Made by a program: the position numbers and the translations under genes
The notes under the pieces: model-generated
What the model was told of the DNA's origin: nothing
Databases searched by the model: none
What the model saw: only the letters and a program-made list of their open reading frames with translations
DNA from: JAPLJU01 sp036725345
Lineage (GTDB): Bacteria > Desulfobacterota > Syntrophia > Syntrophales > UBA2192
Assembly (NCBI GenBank): GCA_036725345.1
Contig: DAIMEJ010000009.1
Coordinates: forward strand, 1 to 64,000
Direction: 5' to 3'
DNA length: 64,000 nt
Shown here: positions 51,858-60,916 of the stretch, in pieces
Layout of the letters: every line of letters begins with the position of its first letter
Numbering within the stretch: the stretch's first letter is position 1

Positions 51858-52484
51858 TTACTTGGAGTACAGCTCGACGACCAGCTGCTCCTGGATCGGC
51901 ATCGTGATGTCGTCTCGCGTCGGAAGCGCCTTCACGATACCCCTGAAATTCTCCTTGTCCAGTTCCAGCCACGGCGGTATGCCCCGTCTGGCCACGGTTT
52001 CCATAGACTCCAGGATCGGGAGCACTTTCTTGCTCTTCTCCCTCAGCTCGATCACATCCCCTTTCTTGATCAGAAAGGATGGGATGTTGACCTTCCTGCC
52101 GTTCACCTTGAAGTGGCCGTGCCGCACGAATTGTCTGGCCTCCGTCCTCGATGCCGCGAAGCCCATCCGGTACACCATGTTGTCCATTCTCGACTCCAGA
52201 AAAACGAGGAGGTTCGTACCGGTGATCCCCTTCTTCTGATCCGCCTTTACGAAATAACCCCTGAACTGCTTCTCGAGGAGACCGAACATCCTTTTGAGCT
52301 TCTGCTTTTCGCGAAGCTGGGTACCGTAGTCGGAAAATTTCTTGCGGGAGTGTCCGTGTTCCCCCGGAGCGTACCCTCGTCTTTCGAAGGCGCACTTCTC
52401 CGTGTAGCACCGGTCTCCCTTGAAAAACAGCTTCAACCCTTCCCTGCGGCACATCCTGCAAACTGAACCACGATATCTTGCCAA
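51858..52484 (-). CDS. rpsD: Ribosomal protein S4 (zinc-binding type)
   Basis: 208 residues. Four cysteines (9, 12, 26, 31) in CRMCRREG and DRCYTEKC form the C+ zinc version. The S4 RNA-binding domain VYRMGFAASRTEARQFVRHGHF is complete. Sits between rpsK and rpoA. Confidence 0.97.
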   Translation of the reverse strand: MARYRGSVCRMCRREGLKLFFKGDRCYTEKCAFERRGYAPGEHGHSRKKFSDYGTQLREKQKLKRMFGLLEKQFRGYFVKADQKKGITGTNLLVFLESRMDNMVYRMGFAASRTEARQFVRHGHFKVNGRKVNIPSFLIKKGDVIELREKSKKVLPILESMETVARRGIPPWLELDKENFRGIVKALPTRDDITMPIQEQLVVELYSK

Positions 52485-52535
52485 ATCAATCCTCCATCTT
52501 GCTTGTCCGTCCTGCGGTTTTCATCCCAGCAGGGG

Positions 52536-52925
52536 TTAGACCCTGCGTCTTTTCGGCGGCCGGCAGCCGTTGTGGGGGATGGGGGTGACATCCCTGATCA
52601 GGCTGATGGTGAGCCCTGCGGCCTGCAGGGCCCGGAGCGCCGATTCACGCCCCGACCCGGGTCCCTTGACGTACACCCGGACGCTGCGCACGCCGTGTTC
52701 CTTGGCCTTCCGGACCGCGCTCTCCGCGGCCATCTGCGCCGCGAAGGGCGTCCCCTTTCTCGAACCCTTGAAACCCTCCATGCCGGACGAAGACCATGCC
52801 AGCACATTGCCGCTCAGATCGGTGATCGTCACGATGGTGTTGTTAAAGGTCGACTGGATGTGGGCGATGCCCTCGGGCACGCTTTTTTTCTCTCTCCGTT
52901 TACCTGTCTTCCGCGGACCTGCCAT
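52536..52925 (-). CDS. rpsK: Ribosomal protein S11
   Basis: 129 residues. GIAHIQSTFNNTIVTITDLSGN, GFKGSRKGTPFAAQMAAE, and the end RDVTPIPHNGCRPPKRRRV are diagnostic. Follows rpsM by 28 bases. Confidence 0.97.
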   Translation of the reverse strand: MAGPRKTGKRREKKSVPEGIAHIQSTFNNTIVTITDLSGNVLAWSSSGMEGFKGSRKGTPFAAQMAAESAVRKAKEHGVRSVRVYVKGPGSGRESALRALQAAGLTISLIRDVTPIPHNGCRPPKRRRV

Positions 52926-52952
52926 TTCTCCTCCAAAATACGAAAAAACGCT

Positions 52953-53321
52953 CTACTTCTTCTTCCCGGCGATGGACCGCCTCGGTCCCTTTCTGGTGCG
53001 GGAGTTCGTGTGGGTTCTCTGCCCCCGAACAGGAAGACCCTTGCGGTGCCTCAGCCCGCGGTAGGTTCCCACATCCATCAGCCTCTTGATCGACATGGAC
53101 ACCTCCCGCCGGAGATCCCCCTCGACCTTGTGCTCCTTGTCAATGACGTTACGGATGGCCGTCACCTCCGAGTCGGTGAGGTGATCCGTCTTCGTGTTCG
53201 CGTCGACCCCCGCTTTTCTCAGGATATCCTGAGACGCGGACCGCCCGATGCCGAAAATGTAGGTCAGCGCGATCTCCATCCTTTTGTTCTTCGGTAAATC
53301 AACACCCGCGATTCTTGCCAC
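52953..53321 (-). CDS. rpsM: Ribosomal protein S13
   Basis: 122 residues. The start is GTG 53321 behind AGGAGG, as the family begins (M)ARIAGVDLPKNKR; no ATG fits. The frame also runs upstream through rpmJ, which is spurious. GTYRGLRHRKGLPVRGQRTHTNSRTRKG marks the tRNA-contacting tail. Confidence 0.96.
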   Translation of the reverse strand: MARIAGVDLPKNKRMEIALTYIFGIGRSASQDILRKAGVDANTKTDHLTDSEVTAIRNVIDKEHKVEGDLRREVSMSIKRLMDVGTYRGLRHRKGLPVRGQRTHTNSRTRKGPRRSIAGKKK

Positions 53322-53350
53322 CGATGAGCCTCCTGAAATCCTGATGGATG

Positions 53351-53464
53351 TTACCCCTGCTTCTGTTTGTGCTTGGGGTTCTCGCAGATCACCCGGATGA
53401 CGCCGTGGCGCTTGATGATCTTGCACTTGTCACACATTTTCTTCACTGAAGACCTGACCTTCAT
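53351..53464 (-). CDS. rpmJ: Ribosomal protein L36
   Basis: 37 residues, read by hand: MKVRSSVKKMCDKCKIIKRH at the start and CENPKHKQKQG at the end. Cys11, Cys14, Cys27 and His32 form the zinc site (C+ type). It lies between infA and rpsM, in its usual place. Confidence 0.97.
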   Translation of the reverse strand: MKVRSSVKKMCDKCKIIKRHGVIRVICENPKHKQKQG

Positions 53465-53494
53465 GTCTTTCTCTCCTGTCACACCGCCCGAAAC

Positions 53495-53713
53495 CTACTT
53501 GGAGCGATAGGTGATTCGCCCTCTCGTCAAATCATAGGGCGAAAGCTCCACGGTGACCCTGTCGCCGGGCAGGATTTTGATGAAGTGCATCCGCATCTTG
53601 CCGGAAATGTGGGCCAGGACACGGTGGCCGCTCTCGAGTTCCACCCGGAACATGGCGTTGGGAAGCGTCTCCACGACCGTTCCTTCAACCTGGATGGCAT
53701 CTTCCTTCGGCAT
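53495..53713 (-). CDS. infA: Translation initiation factor IF-1
   Basis: 72 residues, OB fold: AIQVEGTVVETLPNAMFRVEL, GHRVLAHISGKMRMHFIKILPGD. Binds the 30S A site. Located between map and rpmJ in the spc-alpha boundary, the usual gram-negative arrangement. Confidence 0.97.
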   Translation of the reverse strand: MPKEDAIQVEGTVVETLPNAMFRVELESGHRVLAHISGKMRMHFIKILPGDRVTVELSPYDLTRGRITYRSK

Positions 53714-53757
53714 ACACCCCTATCCCCCGATTGTTCCTCGTACCGGCCCTGCGCGCC

Positions 53758-54519
53758 TCAATCCGGTCTCCCGTCGATCCGGCTCAGAATGAACGGCTCC
53801 TTCTCCGTGATGGCCACGGAATGCTCGAAATGCGCGGAGAGCCTGCCGTCGGCGGTCACGACGGTCCACCCGTCTTTGAGCACCCTCACGGCGTGGGTCC
53901 CGGCGTTGACCATGGGTTCAATGGCCAGAACGAGGCCGGGCCTCAATTCGATGCCTCTGCCCTCGCGCCCGAAATTGGGCACCTGGGGTTCTTCGTGGAG
54001 GGACCGGCCGATGCCGTGACCGACGAGGTCCCGGACAACGCTGTATCCGGCAGCCTCCGCGTGGTTCTGGACGGCCGCCGATATGTCCCCGAGCCGGTTT
54101 CCGGGTCTCGCCCTGCCGATGGCCTTGTAGAGCGCTTCTTCCGTCACCCGCATCAGCCTTTCGGCCTCGTCGGAGACTTCACCGACGGGCACCGTCACGG
54201 CCGCATCCCCGTAAAGTCCCTCGTGGTAGATTCCGAAGTCGAGGCTGACGATGTCACCCGACTGGAGCCTGCGCTCCGAGGGCATCCCGTGAACCACTTC
54301 CTCGTTCACCGAGGTGCAGAGCGAGAAGGGGTAGCCCCTGTAGCCCTTGAAGGCCGGTTTCGCCCCCTCCCGGAGCGTCAGCTCCTCGCAATATCGATCC
54401 AGTTCGAGCGTCGTCACGCCCGGATGAATCATCTTTTTCAGCGCCTCGAGGACCCGGGCGACGATCAGGTTGTTGCCTCTCAGTTTTCGGATCTCCTCGG
54501 GGGATTTCAAAAGAACCAT
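53758..54519 (-). CDS. map: Methionine aminopeptidase, type I
   Basis: 253 residues. The metal ligands are Asp in DIVSLDFGIYHEGLYGDAAVTV, His in LVGHGIGRSLHEEP and Glu in LAIEPMV; no SH3/zinc extension, so type Ia-like. Removes the start methionine from nascent chains. Directly follows secY; adk, normally between them, is absent. Confidence 0.97.
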   Translation of the reverse strand: MVLLKSPEEIRKLRGNNLIVARVLEALKKMIHPGVTTLELDRYCEELTLREGAKPAFKGYRGYPFSLCTSVNEEVVHGMPSERRLQSGDIVSLDFGIYHEGLYGDAAVTVPVGEVSDEAERLMRVTEEALYKAIGRARPGNRLGDISAAVQNHAEAAGYSVVRDLVGHGIGRSLHEEPQVPNFGREGRGIELRPGLVLAIEPMVNAGTHAVRVLKDGWTVVTADGRLSAHFEHSVAITEKEPFILSRIDGRPD

Positions 54520-54551
54520 GCCAGAGATCCTCCGGAGGTCTTTCCCAACTC

Positions 54552-55859
54552 CTACCGCCTCCTCGCCAGCCGTCCTTTTTTCAGGAACCCCTCGTACTGG
54601 CGGGCCAGGAGATGGGTTTCGATCTGCCCGGCCGTGTCCAGGGCCACCCCCACGACGATGAGAAGGGCCGTCCCTCCGAAATAAAAAGGCACGTTCATGT
54701 ACACCATCAGGATACTGGGCAGCACACAGACCAGGGACACGTATATGGCCCCTCCGAAGGTCAGCCGGCTCAGCACGTGATCGATGTATTCGGCCGTTTT
54801 CTTGCCCGGACGGATACCGGGAACGAAACCGCCGTACTTCTTCATGTTGTCGGCCACGTCGATGGGGTTGAAAACCACGGCCGTGTAGAAGAAGCAGAAA
54901 AAGACAATGAAAGCGACATAGGTCGCCTCGTACAGGAAGGCGCCGGGCTGCAGGTAATCCGACACCGCCTTCATCCAGGGATGGGGTACGAAGTTGGCAA
55001 TCGTCGCCGGGAACATGATAATCGAGGAGGCGAAAATCGGCGGAATCACGCCGGCCGTGTTGACCTTCAGCGGAAGGTGCGTCGTCTGGCCGCCGTACAT
55101 CTTGCGGCCGACGATTCGCTTAGCGTACTGAACGGGGATCCTCCTCTGACCGCTTTCCACGAAGACGATAAAACCCACCACCGCGACCATGAAGAGGAAG
55201 AGAAAGACAACGAAGATGATCCCCATCTCCCCCGTCGAGACGAGACGGAAGGTGCCCAGCAGTCCCGCCGGACCCCGGCACACGATGCCCGCGAAGATGA
55301 TGAGCGAGATGCCGTTGCCGATGCCCCGTTCGGTGATCTGTTCACCCAGCCACATGATAAAGGACGTCCCGGCGGTGAGCGTGATGACGGTCATGAACCT
55401 GAAGCCCCAGCCGGGTTCCAGCACGATCGAGGCGCCCGTGGGTCCCGCCATATTCTCGAGCCCCACGGCGATCCCGAACCCCTGGATCAGGCTGAGGAGC
55501 ACCGTTCCGTAACGGGTGTACTGGGTAATCTTCCTCCGGCCCGCCTCCCCCTCCTTCGAGAGTCTCTCCAGATGGGGGATGGCGATGGTCAGGAGCTGGA
55601 GGATGATCGACGCGCTGATGTAGGGCATGATCCCCAGAGCAAACACGGAGAGATTGCTCAGGGCACCGCCCGCAAACATGTCAAAGAGCCCCAGCAGCGA
55701 CCCCTTGGCCATGTCGAAGAAGGCGGCAAGGGCCTTGGAGTCGATACCGGGTGTCGGCACGTGCGTCCCGATCCGGTAGACGCCGAGCAGCAGGAAGGTC
55801 ATGAGAATCCGCTTCTGCAGCTCCGGTATCTTGGGTATGTTCTTGAATCCGCCTAACAA
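54552..55859 (-). CDS. secY: Protein translocase subunit SecY
   Basis: 435 residues with ten membrane helices; GIMPYISASIILQLL, GIGNGISLIIFAGI and the C-terminal PGIRPGKKTAEYIDHVLSRLT are SecY signatures. Forms the SecYEG channel in the inner membrane. Starts two bases after the rplO stop. Confidence 0.98.
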   Translation of the reverse strand: MLGGFKNIPKIPELQKRILMTFLLLGVYRIGTHVPTPGIDSKALAAFFDMAKGSLLGLFDMFAGGALSNLSVFALGIMPYISASIILQLLTIAIPHLERLSKEGEAGRRKITQYTRYGTVLLSLIQGFGIAVGLENMAGPTGASIVLEPGWGFRFMTVITLTAGTSFIMWLGEQITERGIGNGISLIIFAGIVCRGPAGLLGTFRLVSTGEMGIIFVVFLFLFMVAVVGFIVFVESGQRRIPVQYAKRIVGRKMYGGQTTHLPLKVNTAGVIPPIFASSIIMFPATIANFVPHPWMKAVSDYLQPGAFLYEATYVAFIVFFCFFYTAVVFNPIDVADNMKKYGGFVPGIRPGKKTAEYIDHVLSRLTFGGAIYVSLVCVLPSILMVYMNVPFYFGGTALLIVVGVALDTAGQIETHLLARQYEGFLKKGRLARRR

Positions 55860-55860
55860 G

Positions 55861-56301
55861 TCAAATCACCTCAACGGATCCGCCCGCTGATTCGATCTTC
55901 TCCCGCGCCCCGCTGCTGACGGCATGAGCTTTAATCTTCAAGGGGCGATCGAGGCCGCCCTTTCCCAGGATCTTCACCCCGTCCCCGGGATGCTTGATGA
56001 TGCCCTGCCGGAGGAGGGCCTCGGGATCCACGGTGTCGCCGCCGCTGAACTTGCCGAGCTGCCCCAGGTTGACGACCACGATGTTTTTTCTGAAAGGGTT
56101 CCTGAACCCCCGTTTGGGCAACCGTCTCGCAAGGGGCATCTGGCCGCCTTCGAATCCGGCTTTGATGCCTCCGCCGGAGCGCGCGTTCTGCCCCTTGGCG
56201 CCTTTGGTCGCCGTTCCGCCGTGACCGGATCCGCCCCCTCGGCCGATTCTCTTCCGTTTCCGCCTGGAACCCCGCGGCGGTTTCAATTCATGGAGTTTCA
56301 T
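55861..56301 (-). CDS. rplO: Ribosomal protein L15
   Basis: 146 residues; MKLHELKPPRGSRRKRKRIGRG, GHGGTATKGAKGQNARSGG, and VEVI at the end. The ATG overlaps the rpmD stop as ATGA, so the two are coupled. Followed directly by secY. Confidence 0.97.
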   Translation of the reverse strand: MKLHELKPPRGSRRKRKRIGRGGGSGHGGTATKGAKGQNARSGGGIKAGFEGGQMPLARRLPKRGFRNPFRKNIVVVNLGQLGKFSGGDTVDPEALLRQGIIKHPGDGVKILGKGGLDRPLKIKAHAVSSGAREKIESAGGSVEVI

Positions 56302-56495
56302 TTCTCGCTTGCCTCTATCTCCTCCACGGAAAGGAGGTGGGAAACCTTGTTGACCATCCCTCGAATTTCCGGCGTATCCATGAGAAGGACGGTCCGGTTG
56401 AGCTTCTGCAGTCCCATACCGCGAAGGATCTTCCGGTGCTTCTCCGGCCTTCCGATGTAGCTTTTCACCAGCGTGATTTTAAGCTTCTTTGTCAC
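56298..56495 (-). CDS. rpmD: Ribosomal protein L30
   Basis: 65 residues; KITLVKSYIGRPEKHRKILRG, GLQKLNRTVLLMDTPEIRGMV. Overlaps rplO by four bases (ATGA). Small ferredoxin-like fold binding 23S rRNA. Confidence 0.96.
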   Translation of the reverse strand: MTKKLKITLVKSYIGRPEKHRKILRGMGLQKLNRTVLLMDTPEIRGMVNKVSHLLSVEEIEASEK

Positions 56496-56509
56496 GATCC
56501 GCTCCTTCG

Positions 56510-57004
56510 CTAAATCTGCGATATTTCCTTGCCCCTCAGCATGGCCACCTCGACGGGACTCTTCAGACGACGAAGCCCGTCCATGGTCGCCTTCACCAGG
56601 TTGTGCGGATTATGTGAACCGAGACACTTGGTCAGGATATTGTGAACGCCGGCCACTTCCAGGACGGCCCGGACGGCACCGCCCGCGATGAGACCCGTTC
56701 CCTCGGAGGCCGGCTTCAGAAGCACCCTGCCCGCGCCGAATTGGCCGACAATCTCGTAGGGGATGGTCCGGTTGATGACCGCGACCTGGACCATGCCCTT
56801 TCTGGCCTTCTCCATGCCCTTGCGTATCGCCTCGGGGACTTCGTTCGCTTTGCCGAGACCCATGCCGACCGACCCCTTGCCGTCACCGACGACGACGATG
56901 GCGCTGAACCGGAACCGACGACCGCCCTTCACGACCTTGGCCGTCCGGTTGATGGCGACCACCCTGTCCAGAAGTTCCGTTCCTTCAAATTCTTTTCTCT
57001 CCAA
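56510..57004 (-). CDS. rpsE: Ribosomal protein S5
   Basis: 164 residues; VAINRTAKVVKGGRRFRFSA in the N-terminal RNA-binding domain, then GKGSVGMGLGKANEVPEAIRKGM and the typical C-terminal fold to SQI. Lies between rplR and rpmD. Confidence 0.97.
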   Translation of the reverse strand: MERKEFEGTELLDRVVAINRTAKVVKGGRRFRFSAIVVVGDGKGSVGMGLGKANEVPEAIRKGMEKARKGMVQVAVINRTIPYEIVGQFGAGRVLLKPASEGTGLIAGGAVRAVLEVAGVHNILTKCLGSHNPHNLVKATMDGLRRLKSPVEVAMLRGKEISQI

Positions 57005-57039
57005 TGATTCTACCCCTCAGTGAAATGAAGGCCCTGTGA

Positions 57040-57411
57040 TTATATCTTCAGGCCTGCTTCCTTCGCCGCCTCGGCGAGCGCCCTGACCCTTCCGTGGTAG
57101 AGGAAAGCCCCCCGGTCAAAAACGGCATTCTGAATGTTCTTTTCCTTGAGGCGTTTCGCCAGAAGCCTTCCCACTTCAGCAGCCGCCTGTGTCTTCTTCA
57201 TGCCGCCGATTTTGTCCTTCAGTTCCTTGCTGAGCGTCGAGGCTGATGCCACGGTTCGCCCGGCGTCGTCGTCCACGGCCTGCGCATAAATATGGCCGGC
57301 GCTCCTGAAGACCGAGATCCGGGGGTGATTCGCCGTGCCGGCGACCTTTCCCCGCACCCTCTTCTTTCTCTTTTCCCTGACCTTCTTGATCTTCTTGATT
57401 TTCCCGATCAC
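57040..57411 (-). CDS. rplR: Ribosomal protein L18
   Basis: 123 residues; basic N-terminus, HPRISVFRSAGHIYAQAVDD and the C-terminal GRVRALAEAAKEAGLKI that binds 5S rRNA. Between rplF and rpsE. Confidence 0.97.
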   Translation of the reverse strand: MIGKIKKIKKVREKRKKRVRGKVAGTANHPRISVFRSAGHIYAQAVDDDAGRTVASASTLSKELKDKIGGMKKTQAAAEVGRLLAKRLKEKNIQNAVFDRGAFLYHGRVRALAEAAKEAGLKI

Positions 57412-57456
57412 TGCTTTCGCCTTCCCTTGTCATGCGCTGCCGGTCGCAGAACCCCC

Positions 57457-57999
57457 TTAGGCGCCTGCGGACTTGCCGACCTTTCTTCGAACCCTCTCGC
57501 CGGCATATTTGACACCCTTCCCTTTGTAGGGTTCCGGTTTCTTGAGACTGCGGATCTCGGCGGCCACGCGTCCTATGAGTTCCTTGTCGATCCCCGTCAG
57601 GGTCACGTTGACCTGCTTCTCGATCTTGACGGTGATCCCCTTCGGAAGCCTATACTCCAGGGGCGTGGAATAACCGAGATAGAGCTTCAGGAGATCGCTG
57701 CCGCTCATCTCCGCGCGGTACCCCACGCCGGAGATCTCCAGGTTTTTCTGAAACCCCGTACTGACCCCCGTGACCATGTTATGGATCAGGGTGCGGGTCA
57801 TGCCATAGAGGGACCGGCCTCTGCGATTGTCGACAAGCTTCTTGAGAACGACGGCGCCGGCCTCCTGGGTCACGTCGATTTCCCCGGGCAGCCTCATGGT
57901 GAGACTCCCCTTCGGGCCTTCGACGACGATGTCCGCATTCTTTCTCTGGACCTTCACATTGGCCGGAATGGAAATAGGTTTTTTGCCGATTCTTGACAT
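57457..57999 (-). CDS. rplF: Ribosomal protein L6
   Basis: 180 residues in two repeats; MSRIGKKPISIPANVKV and the C-terminal KPEPYKGKGVKYAGERVRRK are diagnostic. Follows rpsH by about 40 bases. Confidence 0.97.
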   Translation of the reverse strand: MSRIGKKPISIPANVKVQRKNADIVVEGPKGSLTMRLPGEIDVTQEAGAVVLKKLVDNRRGRSLYGMTRTLIHNMVTGVSTGFQKNLEISGVGYRAEMSGSDLLKLYLGYSTPLEYRLPKGITVKIEKQVNVTLTGIDKELIGRVAAEIRSLKKPEPYKGKGVKYAGERVRRKVGKSAGA

Positions 58000-58040
58000 G
58001 GGTTATCGCTCCAATGAAAACAAAGTCCGCACCGCAGGGC

Positions 58041-58442
58041 CTACCAGACGTTGCAGAGAATCTCGCCTCCGACGTTGAGTTCCCGGGCCTCGCGGTCCGT
58101 CACGATGCCCTTCGAGGTGGACAGGATGGCTACACCGTAACCGTTGAGGACCTTGGGGATGCTGTCACTCTGCACATAGATACGGCGCCCGGGCTTGCTC
58201 ACCCTCTGAATCCCCCGGAGGATGTTCTCTTTTGAATCCGAATACTTCAGATACACCCTCAAAATGTCCCTCTTGTTCTTGTCCTTCTTGATATCGAACC
58301 CCTGGATATATCCCGCCTTTTTGAGGACCTTGGCGATTTCCAGATTCATCCTGGATAACGCCGTGTCGGTGCTCTTGAACCTCTTGCGATTGGCGTTTCG
58401 AACTCTCGTCAACATATCTGCGATTGGATCCGTCATTCCCAT
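58041..58442 (-). CDS. rpsH: Ribosomal protein S8
   Basis: 133 residues; MGMTDPIADMLTRVRNANR opens it and GIVTDREARELNVGGEILCNVW closes it. Central assembly protein of the 30S body. Two Met codons near the start; family alignment does not decide between them. Confidence 0.97.
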   Translation of the reverse strand: MGMTDPIADMLTRVRNANRKRFKSTDTALSRMNLEIAKVLKKAGYIQGFDIKKDKNKRDILRVYLKYSDSKENILRGIQRVSKPGRRIYVQSDSIPKVLNGYGVAILSTSKGIVTDREARELNVGGEILCNVW

Positions 58443-58462
58443 AGTGATTCTCCTGGACGTCC

Positions 58463-58648
58463 TTACCAGCTGGATTTAATCATCCCGGGAATCTGCCCCT
58501 GGGACGCAAATTTTCTCAGGCAGAGCCTGCACATGTCGAACTTGCGGTAGTAAGCCCGGGGCCTGCCGCAGAGTGGACAGCGATTGTAGTCTCTGACCTT
58601 GAATTTCTTGGTTCTCTTCGTTTTTGCAATCAGGGATTTCTTGGCCAA
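58463..58648 (-). CDS. rpsN: Ribosomal protein S14, zinc-binding (type Z)
   Basis: 61 residues. Cys24, Cys27, Cys40, Cys43 (CPLCGRPRAYYRK ... CRLC) form the zinc knuckle; the end is GQIPGMIKSSW. The short C+ form, as in many Desulfobacterota. Confidence 0.97.
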   Translation of the reverse strand: MAKKSLIAKTKRTKKFKVRDYNRCPLCGRPRAYYRKFDMCRLCLRKFASQGQIPGMIKSSW

Positions 58649-58677
58649 GTCTTATCCTCCATCCACACCGTTAAGGG

Positions 58678-59217
58678 CTAGCTCCTGAAGGGCATGCCCA
58701 TGAGGGAAAGCAATTGCCTCGCTTCATCGTCCGTTTTCGCCGTCGTCACGACAACGATGTTCAGGCCTTTGACTTTCTCGATCTTGTCATATTCGATCTC
58801 CGGGAAGATGAACTGCTCCCGGACCCCCATGGCGAAATTTCCCCGACCGTCGAAGGAGTCGGGGGGGATGCCCCTGAAGTCCCGGATTCTCGGCAGCGCC
58901 ACGTTCACCAGCCGATCATAGAATTCGTACATCCGCTCCTTTCTGAGCGTCACGGTACAGCCGATGGGCATTCCCTTGCGAAGCTTGAAGGTGGCGATCG
59001 ACTTCTTCGCCTTCGTGATGACCGGCTTCTGCCCCGATATCATGGCGAGTTCCTGGACGGCGCCGTCGAGAATCTTGATGTTCTGGATGGCTTCGCCCAC
59101 GCCCATGTTCAGGATGATCTTCTCCAGCCGTGGGACCTCCATGACATTCTTGTATTTGAACTTCTTCATCATCTCGGGGACAACGGTTTTGCTGTAATGT
59201 TCTCTCAGTCTTGCCAT
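58678..59217 (-). CDS. rplE: Ribosomal protein L5
   Basis: 179 residues; VPRLEKIILNMGVGEAIQN and IRDFRGIPPDSFDGRGNFAMGV, binds 5S rRNA. In the usual place between rplX and rpsN. Confidence 0.98.
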   Translation of the reverse strand: MARLREHYSKTVVPEMMKKFKYKNVMEVPRLEKIILNMGVGEAIQNIKILDGAVQELAMISGQKPVITKAKKSIATFKLRKGMPIGCTVTLRKERMYEFYDRLVNVALPRIRDFRGIPPDSFDGRGNFAMGVREQFIFPEIEYDKIEKVKGLNIVVVTTAKTDDEARQLLSLMGMPFRS

Positions 59218-59232
59218 GGTTCGTTCCTCGGC

Positions 59233-59553
59233 TTACTCATCAAGCATCTCTTTGCACTTTCTACAAACGCGGACCCTCCGGCCGTCATCCAGCTGCCGGT
59301 ATCCGACACGGGCCGCACCGTCGCACTTGCGGCAGATCAGGGCCAGGTTGGACAGGTGGATGGCCCCTTCCTTCTCCATGATGCCCCCTTTCCCCTTCGC
59401 GTCGGGTCGCGTGTGTTTCTTGACCATGCTGAGCTTCTCGACGAAGGCCCGCGTCCTGTCCTTGGAGAATTTCAGGATTTTGCCGGACTTTCCCTGCTCC
59501 TTGCCGGCCAGAACCTTCACGACATCCCCTTTTTTCAGCTTGACCTTCTGCAT
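59233..59553 (-). CDS. rplX: Ribosomal protein L24
   Basis: 106 residues from ATG 59553 (GAGGGA upstream); the frame's extra upstream residues are not family-like. KLKKGDVVKVLAGKEQGKSGKIL is the KOW motif and a CRKCDGA ... CRKCKE pair may hold zinc. Follows rplN by about 40 bases. Confidence 0.96.
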   Translation of the reverse strand: MQKVKLKKGDVVKVLAGKEQGKSGKILKFSKDRTRAFVEKLSMVKKHTRPDAKGKGGIMEKEGAIHLSNLALICRKCDGAARVGYRQLDDGRRVRVCRKCKEMLDE

Positions 59554-59590
59554 TGCAATCCCTCGAGTTCCTTCCTCTATGACCTCCGGT

Positions 59591-59959
59591 TCAGATAACC
59601 TCCGGCGCAAGGGAGATGATTTTCATGAACTGCTTCGCCCGCAGTTCCCGGGCCACGGGGCCGAAGATGCGCGTTCCGACGGGCTCCATCTGGTTATTGA
59701 TGAGCACCACGGAATTATCGTCGAACTTGAGGAAGGACCCGTCGAGGCGCCTGACTTCCTTGACGGTCCTCACCACCACGGCCCGCATGACTTCCCCCTT
59801 CTTGACCTTCGAATTGGGAATCGCCTCCTTCACCGAGACCGTGATGACATCCCCCACCGTGGCATAGCGCTTTCGCGAGCCGCCGAGCACGCCGATGCAG
59901 CTGACCCTCTTCGCCCCGGAATTGTCCGCCACGTTCAATATGGTTCGCATCTGTATCAT
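59591..59959 (-). CDS. rplN: Ribosomal protein L14
   Basis: 122 residues; TILNVADNSGAKRVSCIGVLG and GTRIFGPVARELRAKQFMKI, five-stranded barrel near the factor-binding site. Complete. Confidence 0.98.
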   Translation of the reverse strand: MIQMRTILNVADNSGAKRVSCIGVLGGSRKRYATVGDVITVSVKEAIPNSKVKKGEVMRAVVVRTVKEVRRLDGSFLKFDDNSVVLINNQMEPVGTRIFGPVARELRAKQFMKIISLAPEVI

Positions 59960-60008
59960 GGTTCAACACTCCGATCGCACTGCCGGCTGTTCCGGCCCCG
60001 GGCGGGGA

Positions 60009-60266
60009 TTACTTCGCCTTCTCCAGAATCTTCCTGACCCTCCACCGCTTGTCCCGGCTCAGAGGGCGGGTTTCTTCGATGAGGACCTTGTCTCCGACGC
60101 CGCAGGCATTCTTCTCGTCGTGGGCCTTGTACTTCGTGATCTTCCGGATATACTTGTGGAATGCCGTATGCTTGACCTTCCGCTCTGATCGGACCACAAC
60201 GGTCTTGTCCATCTTGTTGCTGACGACCCAGCCCTGAATGGTCCTCCTATTGCCCCGTGACACCAT
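60009..60266 (-). CDS. rpsQ: Ribosomal protein S17
   Basis: 85 residues; GWVVSNKMDKTVVVRSER and GDKVLIEETRPLSRDKRWRV. Starts directly after rpmC. Confidence 0.97.
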   Translation of the reverse strand: MVSRGNRRTIQGWVVSNKMDKTVVVRSERKVKHTAFHKYIRKITKYKAHDEKNACGVGDKVLIEETRPLSRDKRWRVRKILEKAK

Positions 60267-60268
60267 AC

Positions 60269-60463
60269 CTAACCTCGAATCTCCCTTTCCTTCAAAATGG
60301 TCTTGATGCGGGCGATGTCTTTTTTCACACTCTTCATGACGGCCGAAGAATCCAGTTGGCCGGTGGCGTGCCTGACCTTCAAGCGGAACAGTTCATCCAC
60401 CAGGTCCCGTTCCTTCTGTTTCAGCTCATCGACGCTGAGATCCCTTATCTCTTTAATCTTCAT
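60269..60463 (-). CDS. rpmC: Ribosomal protein L29
   Basis: 64 residues from ATG 60463; the TTG before it is spurious. KIKEIRDLSVDELKQKERDL and the helix RLKVRHATGQL are typical. Its first bases overlap the rplP end by 11 nucleotides. Confidence 0.96.
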   Translation of the reverse strand: MKIKEIRDLSVDELKQKERDLVDELFRLKVRHATGQLDSSAVMKSVKKDIARIKTILKEREIRG

Positions 60464-60875
60464 CAAACAAATTCCTCGAGACGAATTTCGTGCCCACGGG
60501 CAGTTTGTGGGCGGCCAGCCGGAAGGCCTCGCGGGCCACGTCCAGGGTCACGCCCTCCATCTCGTACATCACCGTCCCGGGTTTCACGAAGGCGGCCCAC
60601 CCCTCCGGTGCGCCTTTGCCCTTTCCCATACGCGTTTCCGCCGGCTTCTTCGTGAAGGACTTGTGGGGGAAGATCCGTATCCAGATCCGTCCGCCTCGCT
60701 TGATGTGGCGGGTCATGGCGATACGGGCTGCTTCGATCTGCTGCGCCGTGATCCGCCCGGGCTCCGTGGCCTGGAGACCGTAGGTGCCGAATTCCACATG
60801 GCATCCCTTGATGGCCTTGCCGCCCATCCGGCCCTTCTGCATTTTGCGGTATTTAACCCTTTTTGGTGTCAACAT
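60453..60875 (-). CDS. rplP: Ribosomal protein L16
   Basis: 140 residues; MLTPKRVKYRKMQKGRMGG and RIWIRIFPHKSFTKKPAETRMGKGKG, binds near the A site. Between rpsC and rpmC. Confidence 0.98.
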   Translation of the reverse strand: MLTPKRVKYRKMQKGRMGGKAIKGCHVEFGTYGLQATEPGRITAQQIEAARIAMTRHIKRGGRIWIRIFPHKSFTKKPAETRMGKGKGAPEGWAAFVKPGTVMYEMEGVTLDVAREAFRLAAHKLPVGTKFVSRNLFDED

Positions 60876-60916
60876 GCTGTCATGAACTCCTCTTCAACCC
60901 GGGCTCTCCGGAATCC

